Shown one piece after another: positions 8,568-17,372 of a stretch of DNA of 64,000 nucleotides. Made by a program: the position numbers and the translations under genes. Below the pieces are notes generated by a model. The model was not told where the DNA came from, ran no database searches, and saw only the letters and a list, made by a program, of their open reading frames with translations. The stretch is from Acidobacteriota bacterium. Its GTDB lineage: Bacteria > Acidobacteriota > Blastocatellia > Pyrinomonadales > Pyrinomonadaceae. Numbering within the stretch: position 1 is the stretch's first letter; each line of letters starts with the position of its first letter. The stretch spans positions 248,001 to 312,000 of the forward strand of contig JAEWFC010000030.1 in the NCBI GenBank assembly GCA_023389035.1, in the 5' to 3' direction.

Positions 8568-10268
8568 TCAGAACAATCCTACTACATTACCGCTTTCGTC
8601 GATATCGACGCGTTCGGCTGCGGGATGTTCGGGAAGTGCGGGCATTGTTCGCATATCGCCGCAGATCGGATAAATAAATCCGGCACCGACGCTGGCACGC
8701 ACCTCGCGGATCGGCAGTGCAAATCCCGATGGCGCGCCCTTTAGCGTCGGATCGTGGCTCAAGCTCAGGTGAGTTTTTGCCATGCAGATCGGCAGGGAGC
8801 CGAAGCCGTTCGCCTCGTAGTCTTTGATCTGCTGATCGGCTTGGGTCGTGTACTCGACCGATGATGCTCCGTAGATCTTTTGGGCGATCGTACCGATCTT
8901 TGCCTTGATCGGCTGATCGAGTTCGTAAAGGAATTTGAACTCACTCGGTTCGTCAGCTGCGGCGATAACCATCTCGGCAAGCTCGATCGCTCCTTTTCCA
9001 CCGTTGGCCCAGTGGGTCGAGACAGCGGCACCGAGAGCACCTGATTCGACCGAGATGCGTTTTACGGCTTCGATCTCTTCGGGATGATCGGTCTCGAACG
9101 CATTTATTGCCACGACCGGCGTGACGCCATGCAGCCGCACATTCTCGATCTGTTTTCGCAGGTTAGAGGCACCGGCCTCGACGTCGCCGACGTTCAATTC
9201 GAGCATCTCGGGCGGCAGCGGTTTACCTGCGAGAATCTTGTATTTGCCGCTGTGGGATTTCAGTGCACGGATCGTAGCGACGATGACGCAGGCATCGGGC
9301 TTGAGCCCGCTGTATCGGCATTTGATGTTAAAGAATTTCTCGGCGCCGATGTCAGCCCCAAAGCCCGATTCGGTCATCAGGTAGTCGGCCGTTTTCATCC
9401 CGATAAGGTCGGCGAGAATGCTGCTGTTGCCATGAGCGACGTTCGCGAACGGACCGGCGTGAACAAGAGCGGGCGTGTTCTCGAGCGTCTGCATTATCGT
9501 CGGCCTGATCGCATCGCGCATAAGAACGGTCATTGCACCGGCCGCACCGATCTCTTCGGCGGTCACAGGACGTTTGTCGTGCGTCATTCCTATAACGATT
9601 CGGCCGAAACGCTTTCGCATATCCTGAAGCGACGTCGTCAGAGCGAGTATCGCCATCACTTCCGACGCGACCGTGATGTCGAAACCCGTCTCACGCGGAA
9701 TGCCGCCCTCCATCCGCCCGCCGAGCCCGACGATGATCTTTCGCAGCACGCGGTCGTTCGTATCGACGACCCGTTTCCAGGTGATGCTGTGTGGGTTAAT
9801 GTTGAGCGGATTGCCGCGGAGCAGCTTGTTGTCGATCATTGCCGCCAGCAAATTATTTGCAGCTGTCACCGCGTGGATGTCGCCCGTGAGATTCAGGTTG
9901 AATGTCTCCATCGGGACGACCTGGGCGTAGCCGCCGCCCGCGGCACCGCCCTTAATACCGAATGTCGGCCCCTGAGACGGCTGACGCAGCGAAACTACGG
10001 AACGCTTGCCAAGCAGCTTCATCGCCTGGCCGAGCCCGATCAGCGTCGTGGATTTGCCCTCGCCGAGCGGCGTTGGCGTGATCGCTGAAATATCAATGTA
10101 CTTTGCGTCAGGACGATCTTTGAGTCGGTCCATCACATCAAGCCGAAGCTTTGCAATGTAAGGGCTGCCGTAGATATCCATGTCGTCCGGCCCGAGGCCG
10201 AGCTGTTCGGCAACCTCGGTGATCGGCCGCAGTTTTGCGTGCTGTGCGATATACAGGTCTGAGTTCAT
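8568..10268 (-). CDS. fhs: Formate-tetrahydrofolate ligase
   Basis: Makes 10-formyl-tetrahydrofolate from formate, ATP and tetrahydrofolate for one-carbon metabolism in the cytoplasm. 566 residues, close to the family length of about 555. The P-loop TPTPLGEGKSTT is near residue 68. Further family blocks are FGIKGGAAGGGYAQV near 107, HAVTAANNLLAA near 135, ITWKRVVDTNDR near 163 and GFGADIGAEKFFNIKCR near 305. The last 15 codons are duplicated at 7011-7056, beyond the protease/FGE gene. Upstream on the same strand is a DUF2490 gene with only a 36-base gap that contains a hairpin. Confidence 0.96.
   Translation of the reverse strand: MNSDLYIAQHAKLRPITEVAEQLGLGPDDMDIYGSPYIAKLRLDVMDRLKDRPDAKYIDISAITPTPLGEGKSTTLIGLGQAMKLLGKRSVVSLRQPSQGPTFGIKGGAAGGGYAQVVPMETFNLNLTGDIHAVTAANNLLAAMIDNKLLRGNPLNINPHSITWKRVVDTNDRVLRKIIVGLGGRMEGGIPRETGFDITVASEVMAILALTTSLQDMRKRFGRIVIGMTHDKRPVTAEEIGAAGAMTVLMRDAIRPTIMQTLENTPALVHAGPFANVAHGNSSILADLIGMKTADYLMTESGFGADIGAEKFFNIKCRYSGLKPDACVIVATIRALKSHSGKYKILAGKPLPPEMLELNVGDVEAGASNLRKQIENVRLHGVTPVVAINAFETDHPEEIEAVKRISVESGALGAAVSTHWANGGKGAIELAEMVIAAADEPSEFKFLYELDQPIKAKIGTIAQKIYGASSVEYTTQADQQIKDYEANGFGSLPICMAKTHLSLSHDPTLKGAPSGFALPIREVRASVGAGFIYPICGDMRTMPALPEHPAAERVDIDESGNVVGLF
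8572..8617 (-). repeat. fhs 3' end, direct repeat copy B
   Basis: Intact copy at the end of fhs of the 46-base repeat also found at 7011-7056 (44 of 46 identical). The two copies bracket the AT-richer protease/FGE gene. The arrangement resembles the attL/attR pattern left when an element integrates at a gene 3' end and restores it, but no integrase is present. Confidence 0.9.
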
Positions 10269-10281
10269 TTGAAGATCCTCT

Positions 10282-10304
10282 CGGTCGCAGCGTGTTTGCG
10301 ACCG
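10282..10304 (-). other. Hairpin between the DUF2490 gene and fhs
   Basis: A perfect 8-base stem (CGGTCGCA with TGCGACCG) and a 7-base loop lie immediately after the DUF2490 stop codon. There is no T-tract on the minus strand, so it is a poor intrinsic terminator. It may be an mRNA processing or stability hairpin ahead of fhs. Confidence 0.5.
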
Positions 10305-10991
10305 TCACAGGTTGATGCGAAAGCTGGAACCGACGGCGTTAAGTGTTCCTCGCCGAAGTCCGCCGCCGCCTTCGTTCTGCCTCATATAGAAGAAGTCGGC
10401 AGAAGTGTTTTTGTACACCTTGGTCGTAATGCCGGGCTGAATACGATTGCGGACCCAGGCATCAGCTCGAAAATCCCAGAAATTCTCAAATGCGATGAAG
10501 GGCTCAACAGTTCGCTTGCCGATCTTCACCGGACGTTTCAACCAGAACCGTGTCCGATAAACACTAGTATCGGGACGTGAATACAAGCTCTGATATAGCA
10601 AGATGTTCCGATTGCTGAGCGACATCTTAGCAGGGAGAGGGACGTTTATCACGCCGATAGCCTGAAATCGGCTTTCGTAAAGGCGGCGATTTCCGGTCGG
10701 ATTGGCGGCGCGGTATACGTAACCCGTGCCAACTGAGAATGTCTTGTTGATCCGTCGCATCAGAACTGCGCTAACGCGTTCGTCCGACGACGTTTTCACA
10801 TCATTACCCAGCCGCCAAACGCCGCCTAGACTGAGTGTCCATTTCTTTTCCTCGTCGAGCGGGATATTCACGGTCACGTCATTCCAGACCTGAAAATCGG
10901 TCTCGACCGGTGTTTGAGCTGGCAGCGTTGCGGTAAAGGTTAAGGTGAAAAGTAATGCGACAAATTGGGAATATATATTTAGCGGTTTCAT
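10305..10991 (-). CDS. DUF2490 family outer-membrane-type protein
   Basis: The 228-residue product begins with a signal peptide (MKPLNIYSQFVALLFTLTF, cleavage near LPAQT). The rest has alternating hydrophobic residues and aromatic girdles typical of a beta-barrel, and the conserved DUF2490 start DFQVWNDVTVNIPL. Family members are predicted outer-membrane barrels of unknown function. The C-terminus (SSFRINL) does not end in phenylalanine as many barrels do. It is transcribed with fhs, downstream of the sufS terminator. Confidence 0.75.
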   Translation of the reverse strand: MKPLNIYSQFVALLFTLTFTATLPAQTPVETDFQVWNDVTVNIPLDEEKKWTLSLGGVWRLGNDVKTSSDERVSAVLMRRINKTFSVGTGYVYRAANPTGNRRLYESRFQAIGVINVPLPAKMSLSNRNILLYQSLYSRPDTSVYRTRFWLKRPVKIGKRTVEPFIAFENFWDFRADAWVRNRIQPGITTKVYKNTSADFFYMRQNEGGGGLRRGTLNAVGSSFRINL

Positions 10992-11050
10992 ACCACGGCT
11001 ATCTTAAACCCGCCGCCATCACGCAATATGTGTCTTTTGTCACGTCGAAG

Positions 11051-11088
11051 AAAAAACCAAGGGCCGGCGACGAGATCGCACCGGCCCT
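11051..11088 (-). terminator. Intrinsic terminator after sufS
   Basis: On the minus strand an AGGGCCGG/CCGGCCCT stem (8 bases, 13-base loop) starts 24 bases after the sufS stop codon and is followed by TGGTTTTTT. It closes the SUF transcript ahead of the DUF2490 gene. Confidence 0.85.
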
Positions 11089-11112
11089 GAAACTCATACG
11101 TTTAGAAAAGGA

Positions 11113-12354
11113 TCAGGCAAATACGTCGATCACTTTCTGGATCGAATCGGCGAGCTTGTCCACCTCTTCGTGCGTGTTGTAAAAAGCGAACGATGCACGT
11201 GCCGTCGCGGGTACGCCAAAGAATTGCATTACCGGCTGTGCACAGTGATGCCCGGCGCGGATCGCAATTCCCTGCTGATCAAGGATAGTTCCAATGTCGT
11301 GCGGATGAATGCCCTCGATCGTGAATGACAGGACCGATGCCTTTTCGGCTGCGGTGCCGACGAGAGTCACTTCCGGAATATCGGCCAGCCGCTTCGTCGC
11401 ATATTCGAGCAATTCCTGTTCGTAGGCGGCGGCCGCGGTGAAGTCGATCGTGTTGAGATAATCGATCGCCGCGCCAAGCCCTATGACCGCCGCGATCGCA
11501 GGCGTGCCCGCCTCGAACTTTTCAGGGATCGGTGCGAAGGTGGTGCCCGCGAACGAAACGGTTCGGATCATTCCACCGCCCGTTTGATATGGAGGCATTT
11601 TGTCGAGCCACTCGCGTTTACCGTACATCACACCGCTGCCCGTCGGTGCGTACATCTTATGGCCCGAAAAGATGAAGAAGTCGGCATCAAGGTCCTGAAC
11701 ATCCACGGGAAAATGCGGAACGCTCTGTGCCGCGTCAACGCAGACAGGAACGCCGAACTTGTGCGCCGTCGCGATCATTCGTTTGACGGGGTTAACCGAG
11801 CCAAGCGAATTTGAAACGTGCGAAACCGCAACCATCTTTGTCCGCTCGTTCAGCATGCTTTCGTATTCATCGATCACGATCTCGCCGGCAGAGTTGATCG
11901 GGATCATGCGGACCTTTGCCCCGCGATCGATCGCGGTCATCTGCCAAGGAATGATGTTCGAATGGTGCTCCATTTGGCTCACCAGGATCTCGTCTCCCTC
12001 ACCGATGAATTGCCGGCCGTATGACGAAGCGACGAGGTTCACGCCCTCGGTACATCCGCGAACGAAGATGCATTCGGCGGCTTCCTTGGCATTGATGAAC
12101 CGCTTTACCTTTTCACGGGCAGCCTCGAACGCTGTCGTTGCATGCTGCGAAAGATAGTGGACCCCGCGATGCACGTTCGAATGTTCCTGCTCTAGATATT
12201 TAGAGCCTCGTTCGATCACGATATTCGGGACCTGTGCCGACGCCGCATTGTCGAGGTAAACGAGCGGCTGCCCGTTGACCGTCTGCGATAGCACCGGAAA
12301 ATCTTTTCTAACCTTTTCTACGTCCCAACCTGACATGTTCTTTACTGCGTGCAT
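11113..12354 (-). CDS. sufS: Cysteine desulfurase SufS
   Basis: A pyridoxal-phosphate enzyme that removes sulfur from cysteine as a persulfide for Fe-S cluster assembly. 413 residues, normal for group II desulfurases. The PLP lysine is Lys233 in FSGHKMYAPTG, the PLP-stacking histidine is in MEHHSN at 129-133, and the catalytic Cys371 lies in RAGHHCAQP, the short-loop type that depends on SufU or SufE. It is the last gene of the SUF transcript, 5 bases after sufD, and its sulfur acceptor sufU is encoded 4 kb further downstream. Confidence 0.96.
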   Translation of the reverse strand: MHAVKNMSGWDVEKVRKDFPVLSQTVNGQPLVYLDNAASAQVPNIVIERGSKYLEQEHSNVHRGVHYLSQHATTAFEAAREKVKRFINAKEAAECIFVRGCTEGVNLVASSYGRQFIGEGDEILVSQMEHHSNIIPWQMTAIDRGAKVRMIPINSAGEIVIDEYESMLNERTKMVAVSHVSNSLGSVNPVKRMIATAHKFGVPVCVDAAQSVPHFPVDVQDLDADFFIFSGHKMYAPTGSGVMYGKREWLDKMPPYQTGGGMIRTVSFAGTTFAPIPEKFEAGTPAIAAVIGLGAAIDYLNTIDFTAAAAYEQELLEYATKRLADIPEVTLVGTAAEKASVLSFTIEGIHPHDIGTILDQQGIAIRAGHHCAQPVMQFFGVPATARASFAFYNTHEEVDKLADSIQKVIDVFA

Positions 12355-12359
12355 ATTGA

Positions 12360-13505
12360 TCAGATCTCCGTATTCAGCCGGTTGAGCACGGTGACGTCGA
12401 GTTCCTGCTTGATCGATTCGATCCCGATCTTTTCGATAACGGCCTCTGCAAAACCATAGGTCAGAAGATTGCGGGCCAAGGGCTCGGGCAATCCGCGCGT
12501 CAGCAGGTAAAAGAGCTCCTCTTCCTCAAGCTGTCCGACCGTCGCTCCGTGCGAACACTTTACGTCGTCGTTAAAGATCTCGAGCTGCGGTTTTGTATCC
12601 ACTCGTGCCTCGTTCGAAAGCAGCAGGTTCTTGTTCGATTGCTGAGCGTCGGTACCGTGAGCGTTCTCGCGAACGAACACCTTGCCGTTAAACACCGCCC
12701 GAGATCTGTCGTTCATCACGCCTTTATAGGTTTGATGCGAGATGCAGTTGGGTACGGCGTGATCGATGATCGAATGTGTATCGTGATGCTGCTTACCATT
12801 GAGCATATATAGGCCGTCGACCCACGCTTCGCCGCCTTCAGCCGTAAACGTCACCTCGATATCATGCCGGGAAAGCGAACCGCCCAGGTTTACGTTCGTC
12901 GAATTGTACGAAGCAGCATGGCCGACCGACACTTCGGTCACACCGTAATGAAACGCTTCGGGCGAATCCTTTTGGATACGGTAATGGGTGATGTGTGCGT
13001 TCTCACCGACGACGATCTGAATTGCGGCGTTCGTGAAGCTGCGTGCTGTGCTCGCGTACGTCTCCACGAGTGTTGCCTTTGAGCCCGGTCCTGCGATGAC
13101 GATGATGTGCGGAAATGCCGCGGTGCCATCTTCGCCGCTAAATGAAAATTCGATAGGTTCTCCGACCGAGACGTCTTTGGCGATACGTATCACTTGCACG
13201 TCTGCGAAAGCAAGATTCATTGCCGTAAAACCATTACGATCCTTGCGGAAACTTTCAAGCAATCGCAGGCCGTCGGTCGAGACCTCACCGAAGTTGCCCC
13301 CGGCGATGTTCCACTTTTCAGCAGCGATCGCCGCGACGTTGGTGTACTTCCACTCTTCGTTTCGGACGGTCGGATAGCCTTGCTGTTCGAAACTCGCGAA
13401 TGCGTCGCTGCGAAGCTGCTGCATTGCAGAATTTGGCTCGCCAGCGATCATTTTCCTAAATTCTTCCGCAAGTTGGATGTCCTTTGCGGCTATTGTTGAA
13501 ACCAT
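12360..13505 (-). CDS. sufD: Fe-S assembly scaffold subunit SufD
   Basis: Pairs with SufB in the SufBC2D complex that builds Fe-S clusters. The 381-residue product has a helical N-terminal region (VRNEEWKYTNV near residue 50), a right-handed beta-helix core, and the conserved C-terminal block with the HGATVGQLEEEELFYLLTRG motif near residue 320. A histidine equivalent to the E. coli SufD cluster-site residue falls in this HGA segment. It lies 3 bases after the GT39 gene, an unusual neighbour inside a suf operon. Confidence 0.95.
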   Translation of the reverse strand: MVSTIAAKDIQLAEEFRKMIAGEPNSAMQQLRSDAFASFEQQGYPTVRNEEWKYTNVAAIAAEKWNIAGGNFGEVSTDGLRLLESFRKDRNGFTAMNLAFADVQVIRIAKDVSVGEPIEFSFSGEDGTAAFPHIIVIAGPGSKATLVETYASTARSFTNAAIQIVVGENAHITHYRIQKDSPEAFHYGVTEVSVGHAASYNSTNVNLGGSLSRHDIEVTFTAEGGEAWVDGLYMLNGKQHHDTHSIIDHAVPNCISHQTYKGVMNDRSRAVFNGKVFVRENAHGTDAQQSNKNLLLSNEARVDTKPQLEIFNDDVKCSHGATVGQLEEEELFYLLTRGLPEPLARNLLTYGFAEAVIEKIGIESIKQELDVTVLNRLNTEI

Positions 13506-13508
13506 TTC

Positions 13509-15632
13509 TTAAAACACCTTTACTAAACTAAATCTCTTATCGGCCCGGACGGTCCTCGCAGGATCCGCCAGCAGTGCCTTTGCCATCTGCAGCTTTCCGT
13601 CGTTTTCCGCCTTTGGCCGCGCATCGTCGATCAGTGTCGAACGTTGCGGATCAAATAGCACATCGTGACGCGTCAATATATACTGCACGCCCATCGCCGC
13701 TGCCTTAGCTCTTAATTCCTGTTCGTTTCTCGATTCCCACACTAACTGTCGCAGCGTCCAGTCTTCGAAAAGATAATCAGAAACATGCGGCCTTTGCAGG
13801 TGGTACGTGTCTCGCCGCATGTTGATAAGCCAGACCTTTGCCTCGGGCTCGGTCTCCGTATTCAGCCAGTGATAATACGGATAATAATCGATGTTTCGTG
13901 TGAGATAGTCGTCCCTGGTCTCGCCGCCAAGCACCACGCGAACCGGTGCCTTGTTCAGGAACCACGCGGCCGAGACCACGATCCCGGCGACAGCGGCGGC
14001 CGTTAACGAATACCTCGCAGCGGCCCGCAAAGTATCGCTTCGCTGGCTCATGGCGGTTATCGCGGCCGCGATCGCGACCGCTGTGATCGGCAGCAACGGC
14101 AGCAGGTACCTGAGCTGCTGGCTCGAAAAAAGCCAGAACAGGAACATCACAACCGCAACGCCGATACAGATCTTTGCCTCGATGCGAAGCTCAAACTTCC
14201 ACAATCCGAATATCATCAACGGCAAACCAATTAGGAACGCTATTCCAAGAACGCCGTCAAAATGCGATGCGAACTCAGGCTGTGCGACAATTGAAATATT
14301 CCATGGAGCTGCAACGTAATCCACAACCGTCTTCGGGTCGCCGCCGTATTGCGCGTTCATCAGCTGAAACAATTGCGACCGCTCGGCGTCCCAGCCCGGA
14401 GCTTCAGCTGGCCAGATGTTCATATAGAACGGAAACACCGGACTGCCCGTTTCCACCCAAGTCCGCAAATACCAAGGCGACGCGATGACGCCGGCGAGCA
14501 ACAGGGCAGCGAGACCGCCGATCGCGATAGTACCGATCCGATCAGGGTCGGTCTCCTGCGCTTTTCGTACACGCAGCAGAATGACCAATGCGAAGGCCGC
14601 GATCACGAAAAGCGTCGTAAGCTTTGCCGAGAGGCCGGCACCTAAAAAGATGGCGATCAATATCAGCCAGCCGGTTTGCGGAGTCTTCCACCACCGCGTC
14701 AGCGAATAGACCGCAAGCGTAACGAACACTGCCAGAGCGAGGTCCGTGTAAGCACTCGCCGCGACGTGGTACGCGGTCGGCACCGTCGCCACCATTAGAG
14801 TCGCGATCAGCGCCCAGCGGCGTTCGACGCCGGCCTCGCGGGCAAATCCGAATATCACCGCAAGCAGCAGCGGAAAGAATGCCCACACGACCGCACCGCC
14901 TGCCGCCTCACCCGCACGTTCGTTGACCGCACCGCCGAGCAACATCGCCCAAACCGTATGCATTTCGGTGCCGAGTGCCAGATAGCTCGCGATGTTCCCC
15001 TCGATAAATGCGTTACTGCCTTGCAGCACGAACGTCTTCGGTACCGCAAAATGGTAAAGCAGCGTGTCTTTCGACGTCGGCGGTGCAAGCGACGCTACAA
15101 AAGACAATGCCATCGGGATCGTGATCAAGATCAACAGAAGTTTGTCGACCCGACCGGCCCGTTCCGGCACCTTGCTCTCCTTTCTCGCCTCGCGAAGACG
15201 TCTCAGCCCAAAAAGCGTGACGACGAATCCCGCCACAAGCGAACCAAAAGCAGCCCACCCCGTATAAAGGCCCGCCGTCCCCAGTGCGAACCAGATCAAG
15301 GACCACACGGCGGCACCCACTGCGGTCTTCAGTGCAAGCTCGAGAATGTGAGAGTGTTCCGATGATTGGGGCAGCTCGATCCGGGAGACGACAACGCTTC
15401 CTAACCCGAACCACGATGCCGCGATCAGGGCCGCGACCACCGCGCCGATGAAACTTTCAAAGATCCCCGAGCCGAAAAACGGCCCGCCGCCCAGATTCGA
15501 TACCAGCTGGCCGATGCGCCCGGCATCCGCCCCGCGATTCGCAAAGAACGCGATCAACAAAACGACCGCCCACACGGCGATCAATATCGCGGCGGGTGTC
15601 GAATTCGCTCGGTTTATCTCGGTCGCTGCCAA
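13509..15632 (-). CDS. GT39/ArnT-like integral membrane glycosyltransferase
   Basis: The 707-residue protein has about twelve hydrophobic segments through roughly residue 560 and then a soluble C-terminal part. An aspartate in the first large periplasmic loop (PPTSKDTLLYHF near residue 187) fits the catalytic acidic residue of GT39/GT83 enzymes, which use lipid-phosphate sugars. The C-terminal part includes WLINMRRDTYHLQRP and LTRHDVLFDP. The start is a TTG directly after the upstream TAG, so it is presumably coupled to the DUF3703 gene. A sugar transferase inside a SUF operon has no obvious functional reason. Substrate unknown. Confidence 0.75.
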   Translation of the reverse strand: MAATEINRANSTPAAILIAVWAVVLLIAFFANRGADAGRIGQLVSNLGGGPFFGSGIFESFIGAVVAALIAASWFGLGSVVVSRIELPQSSEHSHILELALKTAVGAAVWSLIWFALGTAGLYTGWAAFGSLVAGFVVTLFGLRRLREARKESKVPERAGRVDKLLLILITIPMALSFVASLAPPTSKDTLLYHFAVPKTFVLQGSNAFIEGNIASYLALGTEMHTVWAMLLGGAVNERAGEAAGGAVVWAFFPLLLAVIFGFAREAGVERRWALIATLMVATVPTAYHVAASAYTDLALAVFVTLAVYSLTRWWKTPQTGWLILIAIFLGAGLSAKLTTLFVIAAFALVILLRVRKAQETDPDRIGTIAIGGLAALLLAGVIASPWYLRTWVETGSPVFPFYMNIWPAEAPGWDAERSQLFQLMNAQYGGDPKTVVDYVAAPWNISIVAQPEFASHFDGVLGIAFLIGLPLMIFGLWKFELRIEAKICIGVAVVMFLFWLFSSQQLRYLLPLLPITAVAIAAAITAMSQRSDTLRAAARYSLTAAAVAGIVVSAAWFLNKAPVRVVLGGETRDDYLTRNIDYYPYYHWLNTETEPEAKVWLINMRRDTYHLQRPHVSDYLFEDWTLRQLVWESRNEQELRAKAAAMGVQYILTRHDVLFDPQRSTLIDDARPKAENDGKLQMAKALLADPARTVRADKRFSLVKVF

Positions 15633-15989
15633 CTATTTGCGCTCCGCCGCGTTTAGGATCGCCTCCAGATCTTCTCCGATAGGCATCGGCCTGAACGGGC
15701 TAACGCCGGCACCGCCTGTGTTGCCCTTCGGGTAAATACCCAACGGAGTTTTTGTAGCGGCCCCTCCGATCCGCAGCACCTGTCCGGCGATCTCTTTTGC
15801 GTCACGCTGCCGGATCCCATGCTTCAACATCAGCCAGTGGATGCGTGTGTGCTGATAAGTACTCGACTGCCCAAGTACATGGGCACGCTCAAGATGCCGA
15901 AACGCACCCTCGGCATCTTCCGCCGCTATACATATTTCAGCATCCTCGATCTCTCGATCGATAAACTCCGCTAGGTAAAGCTTCTTCAC
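15633..15989 (-). CDS. DUF3703 family protein
   Basis: A small soluble protein of 118 residues. The conserved blocks are AFRHLERAHVLGQ near residue 30, the histidine-containing HTRIHWLMLKHGIRQRDAKE near 46-65, and PKGNTGGAGVSPFRPMPI near 88-105, which I recognise as DUF3703. Several conserved histidines could bind metal, but no function is established. It begins 2 bases after sufC and its stop touches the next start codon. Confidence 0.82.
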   Translation of the reverse strand: MKKLYLAEFIDREIEDAEICIAAEDAEGAFRHLERAHVLGQSSTYQHTRIHWLMLKHGIRQRDAKEIAGQVLRIGGAATKTPLGIYPKGNTGGAGVSPFRPMPIGEDLEAILNAAERK

Positions 15990-15991
15990 GC

Positions 15992-16747
15992 CTATTTAGC
16001 CGCCGCCCCTTTCACCCAGTCGTATCCTTTTTCTTCGAGCTCCAGGGCCAGTTCTTTGCCGCCTTCTTTGACGATACGGCCGTTCGCCAGGACATGAACG
16101 GCATCAGGAACGATAAAGTTGAGCAGCCGCTGGTAATGTGTGACAAGGATTATCGCGTTGTCGGGACTTCGCAGTTTATTCACACCTTCAGCAACGATCC
16201 GGAGCGCGTCTATATCGAGCCCCGAGTCGGTCTCGTCAAGCACCGCGAGCTTTGGTTCGAGCACCGCCATCTGCAGTATCTCGTTGCGTTTTTTCTCGCC
16301 GCCCGAAAATCCTTCGTTCACCGAACGCTTGAAGAACTGCGGATCCATTTCGACGATCTTGGCCTTCTCTTTGAGATAGTCGTTGAATTCAAGCGGATCG
16401 AGCTCTTCCTGGCCGTGGTGCTTCATCTTCTCGTTATAAGCGAGCCTGAGAAACTGGGAATTAGAAACACCCGGCACCTCGACCGGATATTGAAACGCCA
16501 TAAAGACGCCCTCACGCGCACGTTCGTCAGGCTCCAGCTCAAGCAGGTTCTTTCCTTCAAAAAGCACCTCGCCCGAGATCACCTCGTACGACGGATGGCC
16601 GGCAAGCACCTTCGACAAGGTCGATTTGCCCGAACCGTTCGGCCCCATGATCGCGTGGACCTCACCCTTCTTCACATGAAGGTTCAAGCCTTTCAATATC
16701 TCTTTCCCATCAATGCCTGCATGTAGGTCTTTAACTTCTAGCAACAT
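15992..16747 (-). CDS. sufC: Fe-S assembly ATPase SufC
   Basis: ABC-type ATPase that drives conformational change in the SufB-SufD scaffold; it is cytoplasmic and not a transporter. 251 residues. Walker A is GPNGSGKST at about 35-43, the ABC signature region FSGGEKKRNE is near 148 and Walker B is LAVLDETDSGLDIDAL near 168-183, which includes the SufC-typical ETDSGLD. The H-loop is ILVTHYQRLL near 201. It is separated from sufB by five unrelated genes, although the transcript appears continuous. Confidence 0.96.
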   Translation of the reverse strand: MLLEVKDLHAGIDGKEILKGLNLHVKKGEVHAIMGPNGSGKSTLSKVLAGHPSYEVISGEVLFEGKNLLELEPDERAREGVFMAFQYPVEVPGVSNSQFLRLAYNEKMKHHGQEELDPLEFNDYLKEKAKIVEMDPQFFKRSVNEGFSGGEKKRNEILQMAVLEPKLAVLDETDSGLDIDALRIVAEGVNKLRSPDNAIILVTHYQRLLNFIVPDAVHVLANGRIVKEGGKELALELEEKGYDWVKGAAAK

Positions 16748-16750
16748 AAA

Positions 16751-17095
16751 TTATTTCAGTTCTTCGATTATTCGACGGATATCCGCTTTCAACTTCGGCA
16801 GATTGTTCTGAGCGGTATCCCAGACGATCTCCGGATCAACATCGAAATAGCCGTGGATCAATCGATTTCTTGCCGCGGTCGCATACCGCCATTCGACGTC
16901 AGGGTATCTTGCCTTGAGATCACGCGTCAGACTGACGGCAGCTTCCCCAATGATCTCCAAATTTCTGACGACCGCATCGATTTTGATGTCGTCCACAACG
17001 AATTTGTCCAGATCCAAGCCCTTCAAATATCTGTCGATCTTTTCGATCGCGTCGATAATGTGCTTCAATCGATCCAGGTCAATTGGCTTTTTCAT
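16751..17095 (-). CDS. hepT: HepT-like ribonuclease toxin (DUF86)
   Basis: Toxin half of a HepT-MntA module; HepT proteins are HEPN-domain RNases. The 114-residue all-helical product has the catalytic RX4HXY motif intact (Arg76, His81, Tyr83, in RNRLIHGY). In characterised systems the partner nucleotidyltransferase AMPylates this tyrosine and silences the toxin. The ATG lies inside mntA, with a 17-base overlap, and sufC starts 3 bases after its stop. The module therefore sits inside the SUF transcript with no room for its own promoter or terminator. Confidence 0.9.
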   Translation of the reverse strand: MKKPIDLDRLKHIIDAIEKIDRYLKGLDLDKFVVDDIKIDAVVRNLEIIGEAAVSLTRDLKARYPDVEWRYATAARNRLIHGYFDVDPEIVWDTAQNNLPKLKADIRRIIEELK

Positions 17096-17372
17096 AGATC
17101 ACCTGAAGGTCACTGAGAACGCTCGCGCGAATGTGCTTGTTCAACATCGCCTCAGTAGCCAGATCGACCTTTCTGCCCAGTATATCTTCCAGATCGTCGG
17201 CGATCCCATAGAAAGCCCAGCCAACCGGCTTTGTAAAACGAACTAACAGATCGATATCACTAGACTCATCGGCTTCTTCACGGGCAAAAGAGCCAAAAAG
17301 AGCGCAGTACGAAATGTCATTCGCTTGGCAGATCTGAATGATCTTAGCCTTGTCAGTTTCAGCCAGTTTCAT
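17079..17372 (-). CDS. mntA: MntA-like nucleotidyltransferase antitoxin
   Basis: Minimal nucleotidyltransferase expected to AMPylate and neutralise HepT. The 97-residue product carries the full GSX10DXD motif (Gly27-Ser28, Asp39, Asp41) and a third acidic residue at Asp70, so it is probably active. Antitoxin-first gene order with a 17-base overlap into hepT is common for this family. Its start overlaps the stop of the PhzF-like gene by 4 bases. Confidence 0.9.
   Translation of the reverse strand: MKLAETDKAKIIQICQANDISYCALFGSFAREEADESSDIDLLVRFTKPVGWAFYGIADDLEDILGRKVDLATEAMLNKHIRASVLSDLQVIYEKAN

Noticed and set aside
9084..10088. 334-codon open frame on the plus strand opposite fhs
   Set aside because: It is antisense to a fully recognisable fhs; its length follows from the GC-rich codon pattern and it shows no domain.
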